A stretch of 10,174 nucleotides of DNA from Desulfobacterales bacterium. Lineage in GTDB: Bacteria > Desulfobacterota > Desulfobacteria > Desulfobacterales > C00003106. The notes beneath the pieces were generated by a model. It worked only from the letters and a program-made list of their open reading frames with translations, ran no database searches and was not told where the DNA came from. The position numbers were made by a program, and so were the translations under genes. The DNA is taken from the NCBI GenBank assembly GCA_030672555.1, contig DAOVGD010000072.1:1-10174 (forward strand), read 5' to 3'. Below, piece after piece: positions 1 through 6,730 of the stretch (its first letter is position 1; each line of letters opens with the position of its first letter).

Positions 1-10
1 AGCTGAAAAC

Positions 11-89
11 GGTGGGCAGTGCCCACCCTACGAAAGATTAGCCATTTCAGAGTCTTATTTGCAATAATGTAGGGTGGGCAATGCCCACC
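11..89. repeat. Inverted pair of palindromic GTGGGC repeats
   Basis: Two copies of a self-complementary unit (core GGTGGGCANTGCCCACC, followed or preceded by CTACG/GTAGG) lie at 11-32 and 69-89 in opposite orientation. Each copy can fold alone, and the two copies can pair with each other. The flanks continue the symmetry, with AGCCATTT at 40-47 against AAATGGCT at 93-100. No coding potential is seen. This type of intergenic palindrome is familiar from environmental genomes, but its function is not known to me. It may be a non-autonomous mobile element or an RNA hairpin at the end of an upstream gene outside the window. Confidence 0.75.
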
Positions 90-142
90 TTTAAATGGCT
101 GAGTTTATGATCAACGGCAACGTGTCGTTTCTGAGTACTGAT

Positions 143-167
143 CTGCCCGTGCGTTGCACGCAGACAG
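143..167. repeat. Imperfect palindrome CGTGC-GTT-GCACG
   Basis: A 5-bp perfect stem (CGTGC at 148-152, GCACG at 156-160) with a 3-nt loop is flanked by partly complementary CTGCC and CAGACAG. It sits in the gene-free first 450 bases among other hairpins. It resembles short dispersed palindromes of intergenic DNA. No promoter or gene is associated with it here. Confidence 0.5.
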
Positions 168-201
168 GTAAATTGAGCAGCTTAACAGCCCGCCCGCTCC
201 C

Positions 202-269
202 GCCCGCCTCGCCTGAGCGAGAGCGATGGCGGGCAGGTCGCGTCCACCCCTCTCAAGACCTGCCCGCTC
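202..269. repeat. GC-rich hairpin repeat cluster
   Basis: GCCCGCCTCGC at 202-212 pairs with GCGATGGCGGGC at 223-234, giving an 11-bp stem with one bulged A. The distal part (GGCGGGCAGGTC, 228-239) can alternatively pair with GACCTGCCCGCT at 258-269, so two competing folds are possible. The surrounding 185-325 segment is much richer in GC than the neighbouring genes and contains further GCAGGCGGG-like words. It is probably a dispersed repeat. Frames through it are low-complexity translations of the repeat and not a gene. Confidence 0.6.
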
Positions 270-340
270 GTGCCCTGTCTGCCTCGCTCCGTTTTGGCTG
301 GGCGGAACTTGCATGGCAGGCGGGGGGGAATTCTTCAAGT

Positions 341-372
341 CCCCTCTAAGCAAGAGGGGATTTAGGGGTGTG
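341..372. repeat. CCCCTCT hairpin repeat followed by TTTAGGGGTGTG
   Basis: CCCCTCT at 341-347 and AGAGGGG at 353-359 form a perfect 7-bp stem with a 5-nt loop. A further AGGGG copy follows. This matches the general form of a widely seen intergenic repeat (CCCCT-rich arm, short loop, AGGGG-rich arm). No T-run follows the stem, so it is not a typical intrinsic terminator. It lies about 100 bases upstream of thiL. Confidence 0.6.
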
Positions 373-457
373 TCTTTCAAGTATGTCCAAAAAATATGTG
401 GATTTTGAAAGAGAAGTTACAATGCCTGTAGTAAGCTTATAGTGAAGATTGTCAAAT

Positions 458-1465
458 ATGACCAACGACTTATTGAGTCACGTCGGGGAGATCGGTGTGA
501 TTCGGCTGATACAACGGTTTTTTCCTGATCATACCCCTTATGTAAAAAAAGGGATCGGAGATGACTGTGCAGTGTTGGAAACAGGAGGGGAAGACCTGTT
601 GCTGGTCACCACTGATATGATGATAGAGGGGATCCACTATACCACGAAGACAACCTCTTACGAGGATGTTGGGTGGAAAGCTTTGGCGGTAAATCTCAGC
701 GACATTGCTGCTATGGGAGGAACACCCCACACAGCCTTCCTTTCCATGGGGTTGAGATCTTCTACCCCCGTTTCCGTTCTCGAGTCATTTATGCGGGGAT
801 TTCAGGAAATGGCTTGTGAGGCCGGGGTCTTCCTCGCCGGTGGTGATACAGTAGAAGTTACATCGGACTCCGTAATTAGTGTAACTCTTCTGGGAAGATG
901 TTCCCCCGAAGGCTTGGTATTCCGTTCCGGTGCGCAGGTTGGTGACGATATTTGGGTATCCGGTTTTTTGGGCAATGCTGCCGGTGGATTGGAGATCCTG
1001 TTGACAAACGAACATCAAGAGAAGAGGGGTCGTCAAATACTTGTCTCCTCCCACCAAAGACCGTCCCCGCGTTTAAAGCTCGGGAAGGCCTTGGGGGAGA
1101 GCGGACTGGTTCATGCCATGATCGATCTTTCGGATGGTGTAGCAAAGGATCTCAGGCACATATGTGATGAAAGTGGTGTGGGGGCAGTCCTTAATCGAGG
1201 ATCGATTCCGATCTCTGAACCTTTGCAAACCCTTGCTCAGGACCTGTCTCACGATCCATTCGATTGGGCTTTAAGCGGAGGGGAAGACTACGAACTCCTT
1301 TTTGTATCCCCCCCTGAATATAGAAAAGAGATAGAAGAAATTACCATAAACGTAATGGGAAGGACTGCAACGAGGATAGGTCTCGTAGTTAGAGAGCAGG
1401 GCTTATGGCTTCAGACCGGAGGAGATAGAACCCAATTTCCTTATGGAGGTTATGCACATTTTTGA
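458..1465 (+). CDS. thiL: Thiamine-monophosphate kinase
   Basis: This cytoplasmic enzyme phosphorylates thiamine monophosphate with ATP to give thiamine diphosphate, the last step of cofactor synthesis. The 335-residue product has the family landmarks in order: GIGDDCAV near residues 32-39 (metal-binding Asp35/Asp36), TTDMMIEGIHY (51-61), NLSDIAAMGG (79-88), the AGGDT segment around 130, IDLSDGVAKDL near 220 and SGGEDYELLF near 275. Length is normal for ThiL. ATG at 458 is preferred because GAAG lies about 10 nt upstream; an in-frame TTG at 449 is too close to that site. The stop overlaps the next gene's TTG start (TTGA), so the two are probably translationally coupled. It is the first gene of the thiL to cysteine-synthase-fusion block. 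No thiamine riboswitch is visible upstream. Confidence 0.95.
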   Translation: MTNDLLSHVGEIGVIRLIQRFFPDHTPYVKKGIGDDCAVLETGGEDLLLVTTDMMIEGIHYTTKTTSYEDVGWKALAVNLSDIAAMGGTPHTAFLSMGLRSSTPVSVLESFMRGFQEMACEAGVFLAGGDTVEVTSDSVISVTLLGRCSPEGLVFRSGAQVGDDIWVSGFLGNAAGGLEILLTNEHQEKRGRQILVSSHQRPSPRLKLGKALGESGLVHAMIDLSDGVAKDLRHICDESGVGAVLNRGSIPISEPLQTLAQDLSHDPFDWALSGGEDYELLFVSPPEYRKEIEEITINVMGRTATRIGLVVREQGLWLQTGGDRTQFPYGGYAHF

Positions 1466-2376
1466 ATCTTATGTATAACAAGCAGCTTACGATATCAGCG
1501 GCCCTTTTTGTGGTAGTTGTTATATTACATCCCCTTCTTGCTTATTGCCAGTCCCAAAATGTAATCGAGCCAAAGATGATATTAATACCCAAAGGTTCCT
1601 TTATTATGGGAAATGAAGAAGGTGATTTAGATGAAAGCCCTGAACAGAGGGTGTATCTTAGCGCTTTTTATTTAGGAAAATATGAGGTTACAAATGAGGA
1701 GTTTGCGGCATTCCTTAATGATTTGGGAAGAGAAACAGATGGTAGAGGAAGAGCGCTGATTAAACTCACAGGTGAGTGGAACGATGCGCGGTGCCGGACA
1801 AGCAGGTATCATGGTGCCTTTTTGGTAGAGACCGGTTATAAGGAGTACCCTGTTATTTATGTCACCTGGTATGGCGCTTCAGAATATTGTGCCTGGCTGT
1901 CAAGAAAGACCGGGAAGAAATACCGACTCCCTACGGAGGCGGAGTGGGAATATGCGGCTGGTGGAGGTGATAAAGAGTATAAATACAGTTGGGGAAATGG
2001 AAGGCCAATAAGGCAAAGAGGAGGAAATATCGCTGATGAGAGTGCCAAAAGGGTATTCCCTGCCTGGACTATTTGGAATGGTTATGATGATAGATACATT
2101 TATGTTGCACCTATAGGGAACTTCAGGGCCAATCGATTTGGACTTAATGACATGACAGGTAATGTGTCCGAATGGTGTAGCGACTGGTATGAAGCGTATT
2201 CCGTGGGAATATCCACAAACCCCACAGGCCCACGGAGAGGAACCGACAAGGTGAAACGAGGTGGGAGCTGGTTTAATCCCCCAGATGATATACGTGTTAC
2301 CAAGCGCGATCATGTTGTGCCGGCATACGCTGATTTCAGCCTAGGATTCCGGGTTGCCAGGTCGATTGAAGATTGA
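1462..2376 (+). CDS. Exported SUMF1/formylglycine-enzyme-like protein, probably not an FGE
   Basis: The 304-residue product starts with one or two lysines and a hydrophobic stretch ending LLAYC (about residues 10-29), so it is exported; the Cys with Tyr before it is a poor lipobox. The rest is a complete SUMF1 (FGE-sulfatase) domain: IPKGSFIMGNEEGD, YLGKYEVTNEEFAAFL, YPVIYVTWYGASEYCAWLS, YRLPTEAEWEYAAGG, NDMTGNVSEWCSDWY, VKRGGSWF and SLGFRVAR. True aerobic formylglycine-generating enzymes carry two redox cysteines between RGGS and GFR; this protein has none there, so sulfatase activation is unlikely. Proteins of this class often serve as binding or structural domains of unknown ligand. The TTG at 1462 overlaps the thiL stop and lies 12 nt after GGAGG (1445-1449); ATG at 1471 is the alternative start. 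The domain call is firm; the role is unknown. Confidence 0.85.
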   Translation: MNLMYNKQLTISAALFVVVVILHPLLAYCQSQNVIEPKMILIPKGSFIMGNEEGDLDESPEQRVYLSAFYLGKYEVTNEEFAAFLNDLGRETDGRGRALIKLTGEWNDARCRTSRYHGAFLVETGYKEYPVIYVTWYGASEYCAWLSRKTGKKYRLPTEAEWEYAAGGGDKEYKYSWGNGRPIRQRGGNIADESAKRVFPAWTIWNGYDDRYIYVAPIGNFRANRFGLNDMTGNVSEWCSDWYEAYSVGISTNPTGPRRGTDKVKRGGSWFNPPDDIRVTKRDHVVPAYADFSLGFRVARSIED

Positions 2377-2428
2377 TTGTTTCTGCGTCCCCAAAAACAT
2401 TATCTTAAGACCATAACAGGGAGATACT

Positions 2429-2839
2429 ATGGACTGCATTTTTTGCAAGATTATACAGGGAAAGATACCTTCTGTTAAGGTATATGAGGACGATAACGTT
2501 TTTGCTTTTATGGATATTAATCCTATCGGTACCGGCCACACACTTGTGGTTCCTAAGACTCATGCGGAAGACATTTTCGAAATTTCAGAACAGGACGCAA
2601 TAGAAGTGCTCAGAGCAGTTAGAATCCTTTCGACCGCAATAAAGAAAGGGGTTCAAGCCGATGGGATCAATATACTTCAATTGAATGGGAAGGCAGCCGG
2701 CCAGGTTGTGCCGCACCTTCACGTTCATATAATTCCACGTTGGTTTGATGATGGAATTACAATTTCACACTGGCCTATGAAGGCTGGAGATATGGATAAG
2801 ATCAAAGAGGTGGCAGAGAAGATTAAGGTGGAGCTTTAG
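2429..2839 (+). CDS. HIT (histidine triad) family protein, Hint-like
   Basis: This 136-residue cytoplasmic protein has the histidine triad at His96-Leu-His98-Val-His100, followed by IIPRW; His98 is the expected nucleophile. The N-terminus MDCIFCKIIQGKIPS carries the CxxC common in bacterial Hint proteins, and DINPIGTGHTLVVPK is the typical nucleotide-pocket region. Hint enzymes hydrolyse nucleoside phosphoramidates and aminoacyl-adenylates to AMP. The start follows a clear GGGAG (about 2420). Its stop is only 2 nt before the cysteine synthase/CysRS-like fusion, so the pair is almost certainly co-expressed. A link to aminoacyl-adenylate chemistry in that partner is attractive but is inference. 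Confidence 0.93.
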   Translation: MDCIFCKIIQGKIPSVKVYEDDNVFAFMDINPIGTGHTLVVPKTHAEDIFEISEQDAIEVLRAVRILSTAIKKGVQADGINILQLNGKAAGQVVPHLHVHIIPRWFDDGITISHWPMKAGDMDKIKEVAEKIKVEL

Positions 2840-2841
2840 AT

Positions 2842-5142
2842 ATGTCTTCGCTATTAGATACGATTGGCAATACACCTTTAGTCGATATAATACGATTAAA
2901 TCCGAATCCGGGTGTTCGAATTCTGGCGAAACTGGAGTATTTTAATCCCAGTGGTTCGATCAAGGATAGAATAGCTCTCTCCATGATAGAGACAGGAGAG
3001 GCTGACGGTACGTTGACTCGGGACAAGATCGTGTTGGAGGCAACCAGTGGCAATACCGGCATCGGTCTGGCAATGGTCTGTGCCGTCAAGGGGTACCGCC
3101 TTTTGTTGGCCATGTCAGAGGCGGCCAGCATCGAACGGCAAAGAATATTGAAAGCAATGGGGGCGGAGCTTCTTCTGACACCTGCTCATCTTGGGACTGA
3201 CGGGGCTATTGAAGAGGTATACCGGTTGGCCCGAGAATATCCGGACAAATATTTTATTACAGACCAGTTTAATAGCAAGGCGAACTGGTTAGCGCATTAT
3301 AACGGAACAGCAGAGGAGATCTGGAATCAGACCGGAGGAAAAGTGACACAGGTTGTTGCAACCCTTGGGACTACCGGCACAGTCATGGGGATCTCAAAAA
3401 GGCTTAAAGAATATAACCCTGCTGTACAGATCATTGGTGTGGAACCCTATTTAGGGCACAAGATCCAGGGCCTAAAGAATATGAAAGAGGCTTATTGCCC
3501 GGGGATATATGATAAGGGTCGTCTGGATAGAAAAATCAATGTAGAAGACGACGAAGCCTTTGATATGGCACGACAGCTTGCCAGGGAAGAAGGCCTTTTT
3601 GTGGGAATGAGCTCCGGGGCTGCCATGGTAGTGGCAAGGCAGATTGCCGAAGAGATGAACGATGGCGTACTGGTTGTTATTATCCCCGACAGCGGGGAGC
3701 GGTATTTGAGCACATCCCTTTTTGCTGTAAAAGAAAAGTCTTCTCTGAAGTTCTATAACACGATGACCAGATCTAAAGAATCATTTAGCCCCATCCAACC
3801 GGGACGTGTATCTATCTATTCGTGCGGCCCAACAGTTAACGATCGTATAGACATAGGACAAGCCCGGCGCTTCATCATGGCTGATCTGCTCAGACGGTAT
3901 CTTGAATATAGGGGAAATGAAGTTGTCCATATCATGAATATTACTGATTTAGACGACCGGACAATTCAGGCATCGGAGCAGGCCGGTATGGATCTAAAGC
4001 CGTTTACCGAAAAATATATTAATGCTTTTTTTGAAGATATTGAAGCGATTGGGATTAAACCTGCCACGGAATATCCAAGGGCGAGTGAGCATCTTGAAGA
4101 TATGGTAAAGCTTGCCAGACGCCTTCTTGAGAAAGGGGTTGCCTATGAAAAATTAAAATCAGTATATTTTGATATCTCAAGGTTCCCCGGATATGGAAAG
4201 TTGTCTAAGCTCGATTTGAATAAGATAAGGTTGGGAACTACCATCGACTTAGATGATTATGAGAAGGACAACCCCCGAGATTTTACCCTGTTGAAACGGA
4301 CCAAGCTTTCAGAGCTTAAGCGTGGCATATATATAAAAACTGAATGGGGGAACATTCGGCCCGGATGGCATATTGAATGCGCTGCCATGGCTATGAAATA
4401 TTTGGGGGAAAGCTTTGATATCCACACAAGCAGCCGCGCATTAATTTTCCCACATCATGAGAACGAGATAGCAATTTGTGAATCTTTGACCGGAAAACCA
4501 TTGGCCCGGTATTGGCTCCACAGCGCTCAGGTTCTGGTGGACGGTAAGAATGTAGACACTAGAGGCCAACAAAGGTTAACTGTCAGAAAACTTTTGGATC
4601 GAGGCTATACAGGGAGGGAAATCCGGTTTTGGTTTCTTTCAAAACATTATAGAAAGCCGCTCTATTGCTCTGATGATGAATTGCAACAGGCGCGCCATAC
4701 ATTAGACAGGCTGGATGAATGTATCAACAGATTGCAACATCTAAAAGATGGGCATCCATACGGGGAAACCGATCAGTTTATCTATGATCTCAAGCAAGGA
4801 TTTGCCGATGCAATGGATGACGATCTGAACATCTCGGAAGCTTTTTCTACTATTTTTAAGTTTGTAAGAAAGGTTAACAAGCTTGTCAGAGACGGTCGCC
4901 TGGACAGATCCGGAGCGGTTTCCATTATTGATGCCTTGAAAAAGACGGATACTGTTTTACATATATTGAATTTTGCATACGATGAGCTGACTCCGGAGCT
5001 GGTCGCTCTTCTTAACGAGCGAGCTGATGCAAGACGTCAAAAAGACTGGGCACGCGCCGATCAGATTCGGGACCTGTTAACAGAAAAGGGTTTTATCGTC
5101 AAAGACACTCCGAGTGGGTCGGTACTAAGACCGATAAAATAG
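2842..5142 (+). CDS. Cysteine synthase fused to a degenerate cysteinyl-tRNA synthetase
   Basis: One uninterrupted 766-codon frame encodes two enzymes. Residues 1 to about 295 are a CysM-like O-acetylserine sulfhydrylase: PLP lysine Lys41 in SGSIKDR, TSGNTG (68-73), phosphate loop GTTGT (176-180), GMSSGAA, and the CysM-type ending DSGERYLSTSLF. After about ten residues a full-length CysRS fold begins (KFYNTMTR, near 303) and runs to the family's C-terminal region (DARRQKDWARADQIRD). Compared with E. coli CysRS without internal gaps over the tested blocks, zinc ligands Cys328, Cys513, His538 and Glu542 and pocket residues Thr368 and Trp509 are kept. HIGH is Asp337-Ile-Gly-Gln340, GGGSD is TSSRA (529-533) and KMSKS is NVDTR (570-574). 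The first half should make cysteine. The second half probably cannot activate it by the usual mechanism. GGTGGAG (2827-2833) is a good ribosome site; the HIT gene ends 2 nt upstream. Confidence 0.92.
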   Translation: MSSLLDTIGNTPLVDIIRLNPNPGVRILAKLEYFNPSGSIKDRIALSMIETGEADGTLTRDKIVLEATSGNTGIGLAMVCAVKGYRLLLAMSEAASIERQRILKAMGAELLLTPAHLGTDGAIEEVYRLAREYPDKYFITDQFNSKANWLAHYNGTAEEIWNQTGGKVTQVVATLGTTGTVMGISKRLKEYNPAVQIIGVEPYLGHKIQGLKNMKEAYCPGIYDKGRLDRKINVEDDEAFDMARQLAREEGLFVGMSSGAAMVVARQIAEEMNDGVLVVIIPDSGERYLSTSLFAVKEKSSLKFYNTMTRSKESFSPIQPGRVSIYSCGPTVNDRIDIGQARRFIMADLLRRYLEYRGNEVVHIMNITDLDDRTIQASEQAGMDLKPFTEKYINAFFEDIEAIGIKPATEYPRASEHLEDMVKLARRLLEKGVAYEKLKSVYFDISRFPGYGKLSKLDLNKIRLGTTIDLDDYEKDNPRDFTLLKRTKLSELKRGIYIKTEWGNIRPGWHIECAAMAMKYLGESFDIHTSSRALIFPHHENEIAICESLTGKPLARYWLHSAQVLVDGKNVDTRGQQRLTVRKLLDRGYTGREIRFWFLSKHYRKPLYCSDDELQQARHTLDRLDECINRLQHLKDGHPYGETDQFIYDLKQGFADAMDDDLNISEAFSTIFKFVRKVNKLVRDGRLDRSGAVSIIDALKKTDTVLHILNFAYDELTPELVALLNERADARRQKDWARADQIRDLLTEKGFIVKDTPSGSVLRPIK

Positions 5143-5145
5143 ACT

Positions 5146-5229
5146 TTGGTCAAGTAGTTGAGTAGTCAAGTGGTCGAGTAGGATAATGGTCAGGTACTTA
5201 ACGACTCGACGACTTCACAACTTGACCAA
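5146..5229. repeat. Inverted octamer array, GTYRAGTN family
   Basis: The left arm (5146-5179) and the right arm (5196-5229) are reverse complements at 26 of 34 positions. Each arm is a tandem array of four octamers: GTCAAGTA, GTTGAGTA, GTCAAGTG and GTCGAGTA on the left, and GTCAAGTT, GTGAAGTC, GTCGAGTC and GTTAAGTA when the right arm is read on the opposite strand. The core is only 16 nt, so a long hairpin is possible. The element fills the gap between the cysteine synthase fusion and the next gene, starting 4 nt after the fusion's stop. It could end or stabilise the upstream transcript, but there is no T-run. Confidence 0.8.
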
Positions 5230-5245
5230 TTGCGGAGCTAAGTTC

Positions 5246-6259
5246 ATGAACAATACATCAAACACTATTACACCGGTTTATTTCCCGTTTACTTTTATTA
5301 GTGACAAATTACTTCGAGAGATTACTACTTTCTGGAGAGAGGTGGTAGTCTACCAACCTTCGGAGATAACGCCACCATCTTCATTTCAACCCTGGATAGA
5401 TAACGGCTTTTTAAAGATAAGGAATTCTTTGAAGGACGTTGATGGTGTAAGCCAACTCCGGCAAGCATTGCGATCCTGTCAGTGTTGGGGGGAAATGCAT
5501 CATGGAAGTGATATAGCTTATTTAAAGGCAGTTAACGCATTTGATACCATGGACTCCGGCATTGTTGCCGATCTTAAAAACTATATAGACCCATCTCAGA
5601 TGGCCTCTGCAGAGGAATCAGATAATGGGTTTTCATCTCGACTTTTTCTTCACTTAGCCCAGGATTATGATCAGAGGGCATGTGAAGTTATCGGAAGAAT
5701 TAAGGAGTTTGAGCATAACCAGGAACTATTGAAAGAGGCGCTCCATCCTTTCTCAGCGGAAGATGACCCTTTGGAAAGGGTTGAACGTGGGGCTGTTCCA
5801 GTAATTACAAGCGATGAAGAAACAACAGTGTTTATGACGGGGCAACGTATTCATGCCTGGAATTATCTATTTCAGCAGGATGGTTCTGATACGGATTTTC
5901 TATTTACCGATTCTCGTGAGGCGCTTTCGCTGCTATTGGGTCAAGGGTACGAAAAATTTGAAATATTACAGTGTAGACCGCACTCTCCATTTGCGTTTTA
6001 TTCACTGTTTTTTGAGCTTATGACAGAAAAATGGTCTGACGCGATGCGAGAAAAGGTCAACAATGGGGCACGAGATTCGGCTATGACGGAAGGGCAAAAC
6101 CAATTATTCTTAAGCTGCTACCTGGTCCCGGATCAATCCGCACGTACTCTTTTGGGGAATACGTGCTCCACAGAAGGTAGTGTTTTGCCGGCGATACAGT
6201 CTGATACCAGGCAAAGGAATGCTCTCATCGGCCTATTGGAGCGTGTTGGCAGGATATGA
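5246..6259 (+). CDS. Uncharacterised 337-residue protein
   Basis: I do not recognise this protein. It begins MNNTSNTITPVYFPFTFIS, is rich in acidic and aromatic residues, and shows no signal peptide, membrane segment, repeat or obvious nucleotide-binding motif, so a soluble cytoplasmic protein is likely. Notable local features are a CQCW segment near residue 75 followed by GEMHHGSD, an acidic stretch PFSAEDDPLERVERG before the middle, and a second half resembling a folded alpha/beta domain (VPVITSDEETTVFMTGQRIHAW cut here only as a landmark near residues 190-210). ATG at 5246 is chosen because GGAG (5234-5237) lies 8 nt before it; the longer frame from 5186 would start inside the inverted repeat. 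It stands alone between a repeat element and the ferredoxin promoter region. Confidence 0.8.
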   Translation: MNNTSNTITPVYFPFTFISDKLLREITTFWREVVVYQPSEITPPSSFQPWIDNGFLKIRNSLKDVDGVSQLRQALRSCQCWGEMHHGSDIAYLKAVNAFDTMDSGIVADLKNYIDPSQMASAEESDNGFSSRLFLHLAQDYDQRACEVIGRIKEFEHNQELLKEALHPFSAEDDPLERVERGAVPVITSDEETTVFMTGQRIHAWNYLFQQDGSDTDFLFTDSREALSLLLGQGYEKFEILQCRPHSPFAFYSLFFELMTEKWSDAMREKVNNGARDSAMTEGQNQLFLSCYLVPDQSARTLLGNTCSTEGSVLPAIQSDTRQRNALIGLLERVGRI

Positions 6260-6309
6260 AATTTTCGACTTGACGTTACTGATTAATTGGTATAAGGGGA
6301 AACTACTCA

Positions 6310-6363
6310 TTTCAATTTTCATGTTTTCATGATTGAAAGTGGATCGCAACTATTATGTATAAT
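6310..6363 (+). promoter_or_regulatory. Likely promoter of the ferredoxin gene, with overlapping hairpin
   Basis: TTGAAA at 6333-6338 and a perfect TATAAT at 6358-6363 are separated by 19 nt, slightly longer than ideal. An imperfect inverted repeat (TTTCAAT and TCATG at 6310-6323 against CATGA and TTGAAA at 6328-6338) overlaps the -35 box and could be an operator. The gene starts 23 nt after the -10 box and ends in its own terminator, which fits a separate transcription unit. Confidence 0.5.
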
Positions 6364-6386
6364 AAAAGAAAGGGGGAATTGTTTTT

Positions 6387-6572
6387 ATGTTTACACCAAC
6401 TATAGACGCAGATAAGTGTATTGGGTGCGGTGAATGCGTTGACGTATGCCCGGCGGATGTATATGAAATTCAGGATGAAAAATGTGTGCCGGTAAATGCT
6501 GAAGAATGTCTCGGATGTGAAAGCTGTATTGAGGTTTGTGAGCAGGGGGCTATCACGGTAGAAGAAACCTAA
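6387..6572 (+). CDS. Small 2[4Fe-4S] ferredoxin
   Basis: This 61-residue acidic electron carrier has two CxxCxxCxxxC motifs: Cys11, 14, 17, 21 (CIGCGECVDVCP) and Cys41, 44, 47, 51 (CLGCESCIEVCEQG), enough for two [4Fe-4S] clusters. The first motif ends with the usual Pro, the second with Glu-Gln-Gly. An extra Cys33 lies between the motifs. It resembles low-potential clostridial-type ferredoxins used in the cytoplasm of anaerobes; no partner oxidoreductase is nearby. A strong AAAGGGGGA (about 6369-6377) precedes the ATG. It sits between a probable promoter and an intrinsic terminator, so it is likely monocistronic. Confidence 0.95.
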   Translation: MFTPTIDADKCIGCGECVDVCPADVYEIQDEKCVPVNAEECLGCESCIEVCEQGAITVEET

Positions 6573-6595
6573 GAATCCGACTATCCAATTTGTCC

Positions 6596-6634
6596 AGCCC
6601 CTGGTCGTATTAGACCAGGGGCTATATTTTTTTT
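6596..6634 (+). terminator. Intrinsic terminator after the ferredoxin gene
   Basis: AGCCCCTGGTC (6596-6606) and GACCAGGGGCT (6613-6623) form a perfect 11-bp stem with a 6-nt loop. It is followed after three bases by eight consecutive T (6627-6634). It lies 24 nt past the ferredoxin stop and isolates that gene from the sugar genes downstream. Confidence 0.95.
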
Positions 6635-6730
6635 GTTGGGAGCATTTCTGCGATTATATCCTTGCTGAACAATTACTTTCCTTCTTGCTCATGATCTGCG
6701 AGCTGTGAGCTTGTGAGAGGTATCGTAATA

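Noticed and set aside
95..408. Open frames on both strands over the GC-rich repeats
   Set aside because: They translate hairpin repeats, are rich in Arg, Pro and Ser, have no ribosome site, and resemble no family. The frames overlap one another on both strands.
385..440. Promoter for thiL (TTGAAA at 405-410)
   Set aside because: No good -10 box at suitable spacing; TAGTAA at 429-434 matches poorly.
1452..1478. An 8-codon reading frame (MHIFESYV) just after GGAGG at 1445-1449
   Set aside because: The GGAGG is only 2 nt from this ATG, too close for initiation. The frame overlaps the thiL end and looks like chance; the site better serves TTG 1462.
1900..2313. A 137-codon antisense open frame within the SUMF1-type gene
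   Set aside because: The opposite strand encodes a complete recognised domain; the antisense product has no motif or start signal.
3820..4578. Frameshift or sequencing error as the cause of the changed HIGH and KMSKS motifs
   Set aside because: The frame is intact, conserved residues flank each changed block in register, and three separate ATP-site blocks are altered while the zinc ligands are kept. A random error would not give this pattern.
5186..5245. Longer N-terminus for the uncharacterised protein
   Set aside because: It would translate the right arm of the inverted octamer array and lacks a ribosome site; ATG 5246 has GGAG at 8 nt.
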